Positions 1 through 8,479 of a stretch of DNA of 64,000 nt are shown piece by piece; the first letter of the stretch is position 1; each line of letters starts with the position of its first letter. Under the pieces are notes generated by a model that saw only the letters and a list, made by a program, of their open reading frames with translations, had not been told where the DNA came from and did no database searches. The position numbers and the translations under genes were made by a program. Origin of the DNA: UBA2357 sp041916775. GTDB lineage: Bacteria > Pseudomonadota > Gammaproteobacteria > Burkholderiales > Rhodocyclaceae. The DNA lies in contig JAYRYZ010000001.1 in assembly GCA_041916775.1 (NCBI GenBank), positions 248,001 through 312,000 of the forward strand, in the 5' to 3' direction.

Positions 1-1269
1 GGTCTCGCGCCGCAGGACATGCCGGTGATGGACTTCCCCAACCACTTGGCGGGAGGCCAGCCGCGCGAAGTTGCAGCCTACCCTGTCATGCAGGCGTTTC
101 GCGAGGAGTCGCTGCGGCGCCATGCGTGTGCGCTGTCTGAAGTCATCGGTGAGTTCGGGCAGCGGCGGATCGGCTATTTCGGCCAACCGTTCGCCTTCCC
201 CGACGGTATCTATGCGACGGGCGTGATCGAGAAGGTGGTGGATTGCTTCGACGTAGCCGTCATCGATTACAACTTCTACAACGGCTATGCGGTCGAGCTG
301 CGCCCCGACATTCCGGCGTTCATCACCGACTACGCGTTGGCGCTCGGCTATCCGGAGGTGATGGTCGGCCTGTATGCCGAGCGCTTCCGGGACCCCGCCA
401 CGGGGGAGGTCGATGCGCGCGCGTATCGGGTGATCTCGGATGCGCTCGCGCAGGTTTCGCCCAGCGCGCGGCTGCTCGGCGCAGAAGTGGGCAACCTTAC
501 TGGCACGGAGTTCGCCCGACTGCCGGGTCTCTCCGGACAACTCGAGCGCATGACGCGTGATCCATTGCGTGCCGCCGATGCCATGCCGCGGGTTGCGCTC
601 TATGCGTCGATCGCGAATTCCTACCTGTGGCAGGGCGAGTGGTCCAACGGCCGCCAGCTCCTGCAGGACAACCTGCTCGCCACCTACCGTGCGCTGAAGG
701 CGCAGCGTGGCGTGGAGCTCGTCATCATTGCAGACCGGCATCTGGCGGCCGGTGATGAAGCCCTGGCGGACATCGATGTGCTGGTGCTGCCGCATCTCAC
801 CACCATGCCGCCGGCCGCCCGTGAAGCTATCCTCCGCCATGTCGAGCGAGGTGGTCGGGTGCTGGCCGACATGCAGCTCGACGCCTTCCTGCCTACCGGG
901 GCAATCCAGGCTGACGACCGCCTGCGGAGAGCACTGGGCATTGCGGCGCAGCAAGCGTTCGGGCAGGTGATGGGTTTTCGCAACGGTGCGGCGCTGGTGG
1001 CGTTTCCAGCGCAGCGCCAGTATGTTGGCGGCTTCCTGCTCGCACCGCTGCCGGGCTTCAGGGTGGCCTATCCTGCTCTGAAGGGCCTGGGCGAAGGTGT
1101 GGTTCTGCAGGGCGCTGCATCCACCGTCTTCGGCTACCTGCCCTTGCTCGTGGAAGGGCGAATTGCAGGTTGGGCGCGCGACGCTTTCTCCGCCGAACTG
1201 CAGCGCCTGCTCGCGGGGAGGCCGATAGTGCGGTTTGGTGGTGGCGCGGACGTGGATTCAGGGAGTTGA
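1..1269 (+). CDS. C-terminal part of a glycosidase-like protein (5' end outside window)
   Basis: The frame is open from the first base of the window, so the true start probably lies upstream; an internal ATG stands at position 19. About 416 residues are visible. Residues roughly 190-300, counted from that ATG, resemble the glutamine-amidotransferase-like trimerisation domain of GH42 beta-galactosidases (VALYASIANSYLW, later DVLVLPHLTTMPP and a following VERGGRVLADM stretch). The part before it would be the end of a catalytic barrel, with a GYFGQPFAFPDGIY segment, but I cannot identify the catalytic acids. It lies 9 bp upstream of a polytopic TPR protein and could share its transcript. A role in trimming or making surface polysaccharide is inferred from context only. 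The GH42 resemblance is by eye and the substrate is unknown. Confidence 0.6.
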   Translation, partial: GLAPQDMPVMDFPNHLAGGQPREVAAYPVMQAFREESLRRHACALSEVIGEFGQRRIGYFGQPFAFPDGIYATGVIEKVVDCFDVAVIDYNFYNGYAVELRPDIPAFITDYALALGYPEVMVGLYAERFRDPATGEVDARAYRVISDALAQVSPSARLLGAEVGNLTGTEFARLPGLSGQLERMTRDPLRAADAMPRVALYASIANSYLWQGEWSNGRQLLQDNLLATYRALKAQRGVELVIIADRHLAAGDEALADIDVLVLPHLTTMPPAAREAILRHVERGGRVLADMQLDAFLPTGAIQADDRLRRALGIAAQQAFGQVMGFRNGAALVAFPAQRQYVGGFLLAPLPGFRVAYPALKGLGEGVVLQGAASTVFGYLPLLVEGRIAGWARDAFSAELQRLLAGRPIVRFGGGADVDSGS

Positions 1270-1278
1270 TCGAAAAGC

Positions 1279-3285
1279 ATGGCTGAGCATCCTTTCTCCG
1301 CCGCGGCGCTATCGCGCCTGGTATTGGTCGCGCTGGTCGCGCTGACGCCTTTGGTGATTGTGGCCGCCTATTGGGGCGCGTGGACCCACGGCCTCATCTT
1401 CGATGATTCCGGGCTTGCCGGGCTGGTTTCGCAGTACGCCGCGCTAGACGCCCTGCGCCCGCGCCTCCTGGCCTATGGCTCGTTTGCCTGGCTGGAGAAC
1501 GCCTTCGGCTGGGCACAGGGTGGCGCCGTGCAGCGGGTATTCAATCTCGTGATTCATTGCGGGGTGGTGATCGGGCTCTTCATGCTGCACCGCGGTCTGT
1601 TCTCGCGCCTGCCCGGGCAGGCTGTGGCAGAGCCGGGCGGCTGGAGGGAGCAGCGCGTGCCGCTCGCGCTGGCGGTTGCGGTGCTGATGTTCGCCGTGCA
1701 TCCGGTGGCGAGCTACGCGGTTGCCTACCTGATCCAGCGCTCCATCCTGATGGCGACCTTTTTCGTCGTCTGGGGGCTGGTGGCGTTTTCATGGGGTGTG
1801 CGCAGTGGCCGCCCGCTCGGGTATGCCCTTGCCTTGGTGTGCTATCTGCTCGCGATGCTCAGCAAGGAGTATGCGCTGGCGGCACCCGCTGTGGCGCTTG
1901 CGATCTACATCTGGCTTGCACGACCGTCCCGCCCCGCGCTGATTCGACTCGGTGCGGTGGTTGGGGTGCTGGTCGGGGCAATTGGTGGGCTGCTGCTCAC
2001 CCGCTATGCGCATGTCGTCGGCGAGGCCTTCGACCCGGCGGCACGCGCGTTCGTCGTGCAACTCGGCAAGGTGGCGCCCGAGGCGGCGGAGCAGGCCTAT
2101 GGCCTGAGCGTGCTCAACCAGGCGTGGTTGTTCTTCCGCTATGGTTTCTTCTGGTTCGTGCCCGATGTCTGGGCCATGTCGATCGACCTGCGTCCGCCGT
2201 TTCCGACCGGTTTCCTGAGCTTTCCGCATGTTCTTGGGCCGGTCGCGTACCTGGCCACGCTGGGTCTCGGCGCTTGGCTGTTGCTGACGCGGCGCGATCG
2301 CTGGGGGCTGGTCGGGCTGTACCTTCTGATCCCGGCGCTGCTATTCGTGACCGAATTCTCCAGCGTCTGGATTCAGGACCCCTTCGTGCTGTATCGCAGC
2401 TACCTGTGGGCGATACCGCTGCCCGGCATCTGGGCGCTGTTCCTGATGCGCCTGCGCGCCGACAACCTGCTTGCATTGGGCGGCTGTCTGGTGGTGGTAC
2501 TCGGCATCCTCGCGCACGAGCGGGTCAATTCGATGCGTGACAGCTACACCGTCTGGAACGACGCCGTGCAGAAGATCGACATGGCCGCACCCGACAACGC
2601 GGTGGGCCGTTGGCGCGCTTACATGAACCGGGGCACCTTCCATCTCGGCAACAAGGCGCTGGAGCCGGCGACCCGGGATTTCGAGATGGCGGCGCGCCTG
2701 GGTGAGCCGTTCGGCACCGTCGAGTACAGCCTGGGTGCGGCCTACAACCTGCTCGGCAGGCACGAGGATGCGGTGCGCGCGCTTGGTGCAGCGGTTGGCA
2801 AGGGCTTCACCGATCCCGCCGTGTTCTACGAACGCGGCAAGGCACTGAAGCAGTTGGACCGGCCGGGTGAGGCCTTCGACGACTTCTCGCGCATGCTCGA
2901 GGCGGCCGAGGATCCGCGCGTGCGACTGCTGGCCCACAAGGAACGCGGTGAGATCGGGCTGCGCCTCGGGCGCATGACCGACGTGGTGACCGACTACGCG
3001 GCAATCCTCGCCGCGAGGCCGGAAGACCAGCGGGCTCGCTTCAATCTCGGCATGGCGCTGGTTGCGTTGAAGCGCTACCCGGATGCGCTCGCGCAGTTCC
3101 GCGACATGTTGCGCGCCGACAGCAACAACCCGGCTGCGGCGTATGGGTTGGCGCTTGGCTACCATCTCTCCGGCGACCGCCACAACGCACAGGCGATGAT
3201 AGACCGCGCAGTTCAGCTGGATGGCCGCAACCCGACCTACAAGAGGCTGCAGGCGGACATCGCCGCCGGTGCGCCGGTCCGGTAA
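1279..3285 (+). CDS. polytopic membrane protein with C-terminal TPR repeats, GT-C-like
   Basis: A 668-residue protein. The first ~420 residues are a series of about ten or more hydrophobic segments. The remainder is soluble helical repeat with TPR spacing (RAYMNRGTFHLGNKALEPA, then GTVEYSLGAAYNLLGRHEDA, RARFNLGMALVALKRYPDA). A FDD motif follows the first membrane segment, where GT-C glycosyltransferases of the TMTC/PMT type keep their acidic pair. I infer a polyprenyl-phosphate-sugar-dependent protein or glycan glycosyltransferase of the inner membrane, not proven. The start at 1279 lies 9 bp after the preceding stop, and the next gene begins 13 bp after its end. A GT2/DUF2304 pair that could make a lipid-linked sugar donor sits about 4 kb downstream. 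Confidence 0.7.
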   Translation: MAEHPFSAAALSRLVLVALVALTPLVIVAAYWGAWTHGLIFDDSGLAGLVSQYAALDALRPRLLAYGSFAWLENAFGWAQGGAVQRVFNLVIHCGVVIGLFMLHRGLFSRLPGQAVAEPGGWREQRVPLALAVAVLMFAVHPVASYAVAYLIQRSILMATFFVVWGLVAFSWGVRSGRPLGYALALVCYLLAMLSKEYALAAPAVALAIYIWLARPSRPALIRLGAVVGVLVGAIGGLLLTRYAHVVGEAFDPAARAFVVQLGKVAPEAAEQAYGLSVLNQAWLFFRYGFFWFVPDVWAMSIDLRPPFPTGFLSFPHVLGPVAYLATLGLGAWLLLTRRDRWGLVGLYLLIPALLFVTEFSSVWIQDPFVLYRSYLWAIPLPGIWALFLMRLRADNLLALGGCLVVVLGILAHERVNSMRDSYTVWNDAVQKIDMAAPDNAVGRWRAYMNRGTFHLGNKALEPATRDFEMAARLGEPFGTVEYSLGAAYNLLGRHEDAVRALGAAVGKGFTDPAVFYERGKALKQLDRPGEAFDDFSRMLEAAEDPRVRLLAHKERGEIGLRLGRMTDVVTDYAAILAARPEDQRARFNLGMALVALKRYPDALAQFRDMLRADSNNPAAAYGLALGYHLSGDRHNAQAMIDRAVQLDGRNPTYKRLQADIAAGAPVR

Positions 3286-3298
3286 GGGGGTTTCGCCG

Positions 3299-5260
3299 AT
3301 GAGCATGCCGGCATCCCCGCTGCGGCCGGAGCGACACCGGGCAACCGGCGCGCAGCGGGTGATGCGGCTGGCGACGCTGTATGCCCTCACCGTCAGCATC
3401 GTGTGCCCTGCGGCGGATGAGTTGCCCACTCCAACGGGCTTCAGCGCGGTCGAGGCGCAGCTGGACAGGCTCGGCACCTTGCAGACATGGCAAGGCCCCG
3501 ACCCACTGCAGCTTCGCCCCGGGCAGCGCGGCGACCGCCCGCTGCCGATCTACCGTGCGCTGATCGAGCGCCCGCTGCAGGCGGCGGATCGGCTGGACGC
3601 GCTCGCGGACGACGCGATACGGCCTGGGCAGACGGCGCATGAGCATGTCCTGAGGCTGTCCCGCCTCGCAGGGGCGGAAGTCCGGCGCCCGGCGGATGTC
3701 GGCGGGCGGGATGCTGCCGCCGCAAGTGTCACGCTCACGCAGGCCCTGGAGCAGCTCGCGCTTGCGCGGGATGGCCGGGAATGGGATCTGGCGCTCGAGG
3801 AGGGCGCCGGCTTGCCCGAGCCGCTGCACGGTGCGCTCGCGCGTGCGCTGCTGGCCTTCGGCAATGCCGAGCGCTTCCGACAGCTTGCAGTGGCCGGCGT
3901 GCCGGAGGCGTTGAACGCGTCACGCCTGACGGGGCAGGTCATCGATGGCGCGCTCTCCGCATTCGCTGCGCCCGACTTCCGCCGCGCGATCGGCGTGCTG
4001 GACATGAACGCGCTGTTCGCCGGCATGCAGGACCTCGTCGGCGCGGTCGAGGCGCTGGTGGCGAAGCTTGCGTCCGCTGATCTTCCGCCGCTCGCGTGGC
4101 GGCTGGAGACGCCGATGGGCACCATCCTGATCGACACCACCGGGCAGGACAACCTGCACGTGCTCGACGATGTGCTCCTGGTGATCGACTCGGGCGGCGA
4201 CGACCAGTACGTGTTCCGCACCGCGAAGCCGGCACCCGGCATCGCGGTGCTGGTCGATCTTGCCGGCGACGACCGCTACCGCGCCGTGGCGCCCGCCGCA
4301 GACCCTTCGGCCGCCGTGCTCGGCTATGGCCTCGTCTGGGATGCAGCGGGTGACGACCGTTACAGTGGTGAGCGCCTTGCCCAGGCCGCCGGGCTCTTCG
4401 GTGTCGGCATGCTGGTGGATGAGGCGGGTGATGACCGCTACGACGCAGATGGCTTCGCGCAGGCGTTCGCGCTGGGCGGCGGCGCCTTGTTGCTCGATCG
4501 CATGGGCGACGATGCCTACCGCGCGATCACACACGCTCAGGCCTCCGCAGGGCCGCAGGCTGCGGCATTCCTGATCGAGGGTGGGGGCGACGACGACTAT
4601 CGCCTGGCGGACGCACCGCTGGCGATGCCGTCTCCGCAAAACCCGGCGCGCAATGTGTCGATGGGGCAGGGGGCCGGCTGGGGCTGGCGCGCGGATACGC
4701 TGGACGGCCGCTCGCTCGCTGGTGGCTTTGGTGCCCTGCTCGACGCAGCCGGCAATGATCGCTACCAGGCCGAGGTGTTCGCGCAAGGCGTCGGCTACTG
4801 GGAGGGCGCGGGCCTGCTCGTGGATGCCGGCGGACACAACCGTTTCGATGTCGCCTGGTACGGTCTCGGCGCCGCCGCGCATGCCGCACTCGGCGCCGCC
4901 TTCGTGCGCGGCACCGGCGACGACAGCTATCGCGTGCGCGACAACGCCGGGCTTGCGGCTGCCAACGACCGCTCCATCGCCCTTTTTCGTGACGCCGCCG
5001 GCGACGACCGCTACCAGCTCTCCGGCATGGGGTTGGCTGCGGTGCTGGACCACGGGCTGGCGGTGTTCGACGACGCCGCAGGTCGCGACGATCATGCGTG
5101 GAACGCGTTGCCATGCGAGGTGGGCGGGCGGCATTGGACGAGCGCCGGGCGTGCGGCGGCGAACTGGTTGCCGGCGGCGGCGGTGTTTCTTCGAGCTGAC
5201 GTTGTGGGCGGTGGTGTGGGTGTTGAAGGGGAGCAATGCGCCCGCGAGGGACACCGCTGA
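3299..5260 (+). CDS. secreted GDDxY-repeat protein of unknown function
   Basis: A 653-residue protein. The start at 3299 has an AAGGGGG ribosome binding site ahead of it; an alternative ATG at 3362 gives a cleaner signal peptide (MRLATLYALTVSIVCPA). The N-terminal ~270 residues look alpha-helical and match nothing I know. The C-terminal half carries ten Gly-Asp/Asn-Asp-x-Tyr/Phe motifs or close variants (codons near 4192, 4263, 4350, 4424, 4504, 4585, 4750, 4828, 4915 and 4997), spaced 24-29 residues, with one degenerate unit between 4585 and 4750 and a worn one near 5080. Typical units read AGDDRY, each followed by a glycine-rich hydrophobic strand. This suggests an acidic, possibly calcium-binding beta-repeat fold, but it is not the RTX nonapeptide. 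It is probably translated with the GT-C-like TPR gene 13 bp upstream. I assign no function. Confidence 0.75.
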   Translation: MSMPASPLRPERHRATGAQRVMRLATLYALTVSIVCPAADELPTPTGFSAVEAQLDRLGTLQTWQGPDPLQLRPGQRGDRPLPIYRALIERPLQAADRLDALADDAIRPGQTAHEHVLRLSRLAGAEVRRPADVGGRDAAAASVTLTQALEQLALARDGREWDLALEEGAGLPEPLHGALARALLAFGNAERFRQLAVAGVPEALNASRLTGQVIDGALSAFAAPDFRRAIGVLDMNALFAGMQDLVGAVEALVAKLASADLPPLAWRLETPMGTILIDTTGQDNLHVLDDVLLVIDSGGDDQYVFRTAKPAPGIAVLVDLAGDDRYRAVAPAADPSAAVLGYGLVWDAAGDDRYSGERLAQAAGLFGVGMLVDEAGDDRYDADGFAQAFALGGGALLLDRMGDDAYRAITHAQASAGPQAAAFLIEGGGDDDYRLADAPLAMPSPQNPARNVSMGQGAGWGWRADTLDGRSLAGGFGALLDAAGNDRYQAEVFAQGVGYWEGAGLLVDAGGHNRFDVAWYGLGAAAHAALGAAFVRGTGDDSYRVRDNAGLAAANDRSIALFRDAAGDDRYQLSGMGLAAVLDHGLAVFDDAAGRDDHAWNALPCEVGGRHWTSAGRAAANWLPAAAVFLRADVVGGGVGVEGEQCAREGHR

Positions 5261-5366
5261 TCGCGTGTCATTGGTTCCGCTGTCACTCAGGCGATGTCGC
5301 TGCGGAATCGCAAATGTGTCATTGTGGCTGTCTCATCGCAGCCGTTGAGCGATACTCGGCGCGGAG

Positions 5367-5386
5367 ATAACATATTGACGTGTTAT
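5367..5386. promoter_or_regulatory. inverted repeat upstream of RHH/PIN pair, candidate operator
   Basis: ATAACA and TGTTAT form a perfect 6-bp inverted repeat around an 8-bp centre, 20 bp upstream of the antitoxin start. Ribbon-helix-helix antitoxins usually bind short palindromes over their own promoter, so this is the natural candidate autoregulatory site. A GAGGAGC ribosome binding site follows at about 5396. Confidence 0.5.
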
Positions 5387-5406
5387 GAACTGACCGAGGA
5401 GCGAGC

Positions 5407-5643
5407 ATGCACTTCAACGTCTATTTCGACGAGACGACCGGGCAGCGACTCACCGCCTTGGCACGGCAGGTGGGCGAGAGTCGCAATGCACTCATCCGCA
5501 AGGCAGTCGACGAATGGCTTGCTCGCCAAGCCCGGCCGCAATGGCCAGAAGTCGTGATGGACTTTCAGGGTATGGCGGACGTGCCCCCCTTCGAGGAAGG
5601 TCGGAATCAGCTGCGTGCGCCGGCGGACGACCCGTTCGCATGA
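5407..5643 (+). CDS. ribbon-helix-helix (CopG-type) antitoxin
   Basis: A 78-residue protein. Residues 1-45 show the RHH pattern: a short beta strand (MHFNVYFDE) and two helices around the turn VGESRNALIRKAVDEWL. The C-terminal ~30 residues (from PQWPEVVMDF) are a probably disordered, acidic tail of the kind that wraps the partner toxin. It overlaps the PIN-domain gene by 4 bp (ATGA), the usual arrangement of a VapBC-like module. It should bind and inhibit the toxin and repress its own promoter through the palindrome at 5367-5386. Family assignment is from the fold pattern; the exact VapB subfamily is not determined. Confidence 0.8.
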   Translation: MHFNVYFDETTGQRLTALARQVGESRNALIRKAVDEWLARQARPQWPEVVMDFQGMADVPPFEEGRNQLRAPADDPFA

Positions 5644-6041
5644 GATATCTGCTCGATACCTGCACTGTTTCGGACTTCGTGAGGGGCGAGGCCGGAGTGT
5701 TGGCGCGTGTCAAGGCAACCCCTCCGCAGGAGATCGCCGTAACGACGGTCACGCGTATGGAAGTCGACTACGGCCTTGCGCTCGACAGCGGGCGTGCGAG
5801 AAAGCTGTTGCCGGTGTTGGAGGCTTTTTTTGCTCAGGTGAAGACCTTGCCGTTCGAGCGACCTGATGCGCAAGCCACCGCCGCGATCCGCGCGGCTTTG
5901 AAGCGCAAGGGCACGCCGATAGGTGCGTACGATCTCATGATTGCGGGTGCCGGGCTGGCTCGGGGCATGATCGTGGTCACCGCCAATGTAGGCGAATTCA
6001 TGCGTGTGGATGGGTTGCAGGTGGAAAACTGGCGCTGCTGA
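5640..6041 (+). CDS. PIN-domain ribonuclease toxin (VapC-like)
   Basis: A 133-residue PIN-domain protein. The conserved acidic residues are visible: Asp in LLDTCTVSDFV near the N terminus, Glu in VTRMEVDYGL, Asp in IGAYDLMIAGAG and the TANVGEF region, where the fourth acid of many PIN proteins (N-x-x-D/E-F) appears as Glu. These coordinate Mg/Mn for RNA cleavage. The start ATG overlaps the antitoxin stop, so translation is coupled. VapC toxins typically cut tRNA or rRNA; the target here is unknown. The 147 bp after this gene show no obvious gene, only a weak CCCGC/GCGGG inverted repeat near 6127-6156. Confidence 0.85.
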   Translation: MRYLLDTCTVSDFVRGEAGVLARVKATPPQEIAVTTVTRMEVDYGLALDSGRARKLLPVLEAFFAQVKTLPFERPDAQATAAIRAALKRKGTPIGAYDLMIAGAGLARGMIVVTANVGEFMRVDGLQVENWRC

Positions 6042-6188
6042 TGCCATTGGGCTTGAAGCATTCGTACTGGTTTCTCCCTGCAACACCAATTCCATTGCCC
6101 CCAATCGGACTACTGAGTAAACTCCCGCTTCGTCAATTTTCTTCCAATGCGGGATTCCGCCTAAACCTCGGTGCCCGTCCCATCCCGC

Positions 6189-8012
6189 ATGCGCATTCTC
6201 CACATCGGCAAGTTCTTCCCGCCCGACCCTGGCGGCATGGAGGTCTTCCTTGCCGACCTGGTCGCGGCGCAGCGCGCCGCCGGTGATGACGCGTGTGCGC
6301 TCGTGCACGGCACGCCCCGCGCGGATGACCCGCCCTGGCTGCTGAGGGTTCCGGTCGCCTTCAGCCTGCTGTTCACGCCGGTCGCGCCCGGTCTCCGCAA
6401 GGCGCTGAGGGCGGCGATCCGGCGCTTCAGTCCCGATGTGCTGCATCTGCACATGCCGAATCCATCGGTGTTCTGGGCGCTGACGCTTGCAGAGGCCAAA
6501 GCGCTGCCGTGGGTGGTGCACTGGCATTCCGACGTCCTGTCGGCCCAGCGTCTTTCCGCGCTGATGTTGGCCTATCAGGCCTATCGCCCGTTCGAGCAGG
6601 CGGTGCTGGAACATGCCGAGCGCGTCATCGTCACCTCGCCCGACTATCTCGCGGCTTCACGCGCCTTGTCCCCTTGGTGGGACAAGTGCACGGTGGTGCC
6701 ACTGGGGATGAACCTGGCACGGATCGGCGGCGATCCGGACGATTGCAACGCGGCGCAGGGCTGGCCGGTTGGCGCGTTTCGCCTCCTTTCGCTCGGCCGA
6801 CTCTCCCATTACAAGGGCTTCGAGACCCTCATCGATGCGGTCGCCGGGCTCCCGGACGTGCATCTGGTGATCGCGGGCGACGGCGAACTCCGCGCCCGGC
6901 TCGTCGAGCGCATCCGTCACCTCGGCGCGCACAACATCACCCTGGCCGGCAAGGTCGATGACGCCACCAAGGCGGCGCTGCTGCGGCAGTGCGATGCGTT
7001 CGCGCTGGCATCCTGCGAGCGCTCCGAGGCCTTCGGCATCGCGGTCATGGAAGCGATGGCGCACGCGCGGCCCTGCATCGTCAGCGCGCTGCCGGGCTCG
7101 GGGCTGCCTTGGCTGGTGCGCAGCAGCGCTGCGGGCATCACCGTCGAGGCCTTTGCCGACCCGGCCGCATGGCGCGCCGCCATCGCAGCGCTGCGTGCCG
7201 ACCCCGCGCAGGCCAAAGTGTTGGGGGAATCCGGCCGGGAGGCGATCCGCACCCGCTTCACCGACACCCACGCCGCCGCCGCCGTCCGTGCCGCCTACCC
7301 GGTGCCGGAAGCACGGCCGCCGCGTGGCGACGCTCGTCCGCTGATCGTGATCCCCGCGCGCAACGAGTCCGCGACCATCTCCAGCGTGATCGCGGCGCTG
7401 CGCGCCCAGCAGTTGTCCGACATCCTCGTCATCGACGACCAGAGCAGCGACGACACCGCCGCACTCGCGCGTGCCGCCGGCGCAATCGTGCTCAGCCCGG
7501 TCCTCCCCATGGGCGCCTGGGGCGCGATGCAGACCGGCATCCGCTACGCCGTGCGCCACGGCTACGAGCAGGTCGTGACCATCGACGCCGACGGCCAACA
7601 CGAGCCCGCCTACATCCCCGCGCTGCTCGAGGCGGCGCGTAACAGCGACGTCGTCATCGGCGCCTACCCCGAGCGCGGCAGTCCGGCCAGGCAGCTCGCG
7701 TGGCGCTACTTCCGCGCGATCACGGGTTTCCGCATCGAGGATCTGACCTCCGGATTCCGTTGCTACAATCGCGCCGCTTGTGAGGTGCTGGCCGACGAAG
7801 AGGCCACCCTCCTGGACTACCAGGATCTCGGGGTATTGCTGCTGTTGCGGCGCGCCGGGCTGAAGATGGTCGAGATCCCGGTGGAGATGTACCCGCGCAC
7901 CGGCGGGCCATCGCGCATTTTCTCAAGCTGGGGGCGTGTGCTCGCATATATGGTTGAAAGTACCTTGCTGTGCGTGGCGCGGTGGCATCCGCGGCACCAT
8001 TTCGACAGATGA
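6189..8012 (+). CDS. fused GT4-GT2 glycosyltransferase
   Basis: A 607-residue protein made of two glycosyltransferases. Residues 1-~370 are a GT-B, family 4 enzyme: N-terminal RILHIGKFFPPDPGGMEVF, a RLLSLGRLSHYKGFETLI donor-domain start, and the acid pair in SEAFGIAVMEAMA. Residues ~376-600 are a GT-A, family 2 enzyme of the dolichol-phosphate-mannose-synthase type: LIVIPARNESATIS, VIDDQSSDDT, a DADGQHEP metal site and the RIEDLTSGFRCYNR acceptor segment. The start at 6189 is preferred over an in-frame ATG at 6171 because family 4 enzymes begin directly with the RILHI strand. The DUF2304 gene overlaps its stop by 4 bp, as is common after such GT2 enzymes. Likely products are a glycan linkage plus a polyprenyl-phosphate sugar. 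Confidence 0.85.
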   Translation: MRILHIGKFFPPDPGGMEVFLADLVAAQRAAGDDACALVHGTPRADDPPWLLRVPVAFSLLFTPVAPGLRKALRAAIRRFSPDVLHLHMPNPSVFWALTLAEAKALPWVVHWHSDVLSAQRLSALMLAYQAYRPFEQAVLEHAERVIVTSPDYLAASRALSPWWDKCTVVPLGMNLARIGGDPDDCNAAQGWPVGAFRLLSLGRLSHYKGFETLIDAVAGLPDVHLVIAGDGELRARLVERIRHLGAHNITLAGKVDDATKAALLRQCDAFALASCERSEAFGIAVMEAMAHARPCIVSALPGSGLPWLVRSSAAGITVEAFADPAAWRAAIAALRADPAQAKVLGESGREAIRTRFTDTHAAAAVRAAYPVPEARPPRGDARPLIVIPARNESATISSVIAALRAQQLSDILVIDDQSSDDTAALARAAGAIVLSPVLPMGAWGAMQTGIRYAVRHGYEQVVTIDADGQHEPAYIPALLEAARNSDVVIGAYPERGSPARQLAWRYFRAITGFRIEDLTSGFRCYNRAACEVLADEEATLLDYQDLGVLLLLRRAGLKMVEIPVEMYPRTGGPSRIFSSWGRVLAYMVESTLLCVARWHPRHHFDR

Positions 8013-8359
8013 TGACACTCGCGATCACTACGACCCTCCTCGGTGCTGGCCTTGCCGCGGCGATTCTCTACCTGTTGCGGCAGGATCGGCTGCAACTCCG
8101 GCATGGTGTCTTCTGGCTGGCGATCGCCGGCGGCGCCGCAGTACTGGGAGTCTGGCCGGCTTCGATCGACATGCTGGCGAGGGTGGCAGGTATCAGCTAC
8201 TCGCCGGCGTTGCTGCTTCTGGGGGCCGTCATCATCCTGTTGCTCAAGGGGTTGTTATCCGATATCGAGCACACGCGGTTACAGCGTGACGTGCGACGTC
8301 TCAATCAGCGAGTGGCATTGCTCGAGGCAACGTGCAGGACTGATGACGGGCAACAGTAG
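8009..8359 (+). CDS. DUF2304 small membrane protein
   Basis: A 116-residue protein with three hydrophobic segments (near residues 3-22, 30-48 and 62-82) and a charged helical tail from LLSDIEHTRLQRDV that looks coiled-coil. This matches DUF2304 proteins, which lie directly after GT2 glycosyltransferases acting on polyprenyl phosphate and probably assist them at the membrane. The start uses an ATGATG pair at 8009/8012; the first ATG overlaps the TGA of the glycosyltransferase. Function inferred from family and position. Confidence 0.75.
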   Translation: MMTLAITTTLLGAGLAAAILYLLRQDRLQLRHGVFWLAIAGGAAVLGVWPASIDMLARVAGISYSPALLLLGAVIILLLKGLLSDIEHTRLQRDVRRLNQRVALLEATCRTDDGQQ

Positions 8360-8479
8360 CGCGTTGGAGACTTCCGTATGAGACAGCTACGCAGACGCGG
8401 GTGATGTGATGGCTGGTCGGTTGGTGGGAACACGTCATTCAGCGCGTTCGCCATTTGGTTTACGAAACTATTGCAGGTG

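Noticed and set aside
2341..3477. A 378-codon minus-strand frame near the TPR gene end
   Set aside because: Opposite TPR repeats and the start of the GDDxY gene; no signal of selection as protein.
3299..5260. RTX haemolysin-type calcium repeats
   Set aside because: The motif is GDDxY at 24-29 residue spacing, not the GGxGxDxUx nonapeptide, and no type I secretion genes are near.
6042..6188. Possible insertion-sequence end or repeat between the PIN gene and the GT4-GT2 gene
   Set aside because: Only a weak CCCGC/GCGGG inverted repeat; no second copy, target duplication or transposase found.
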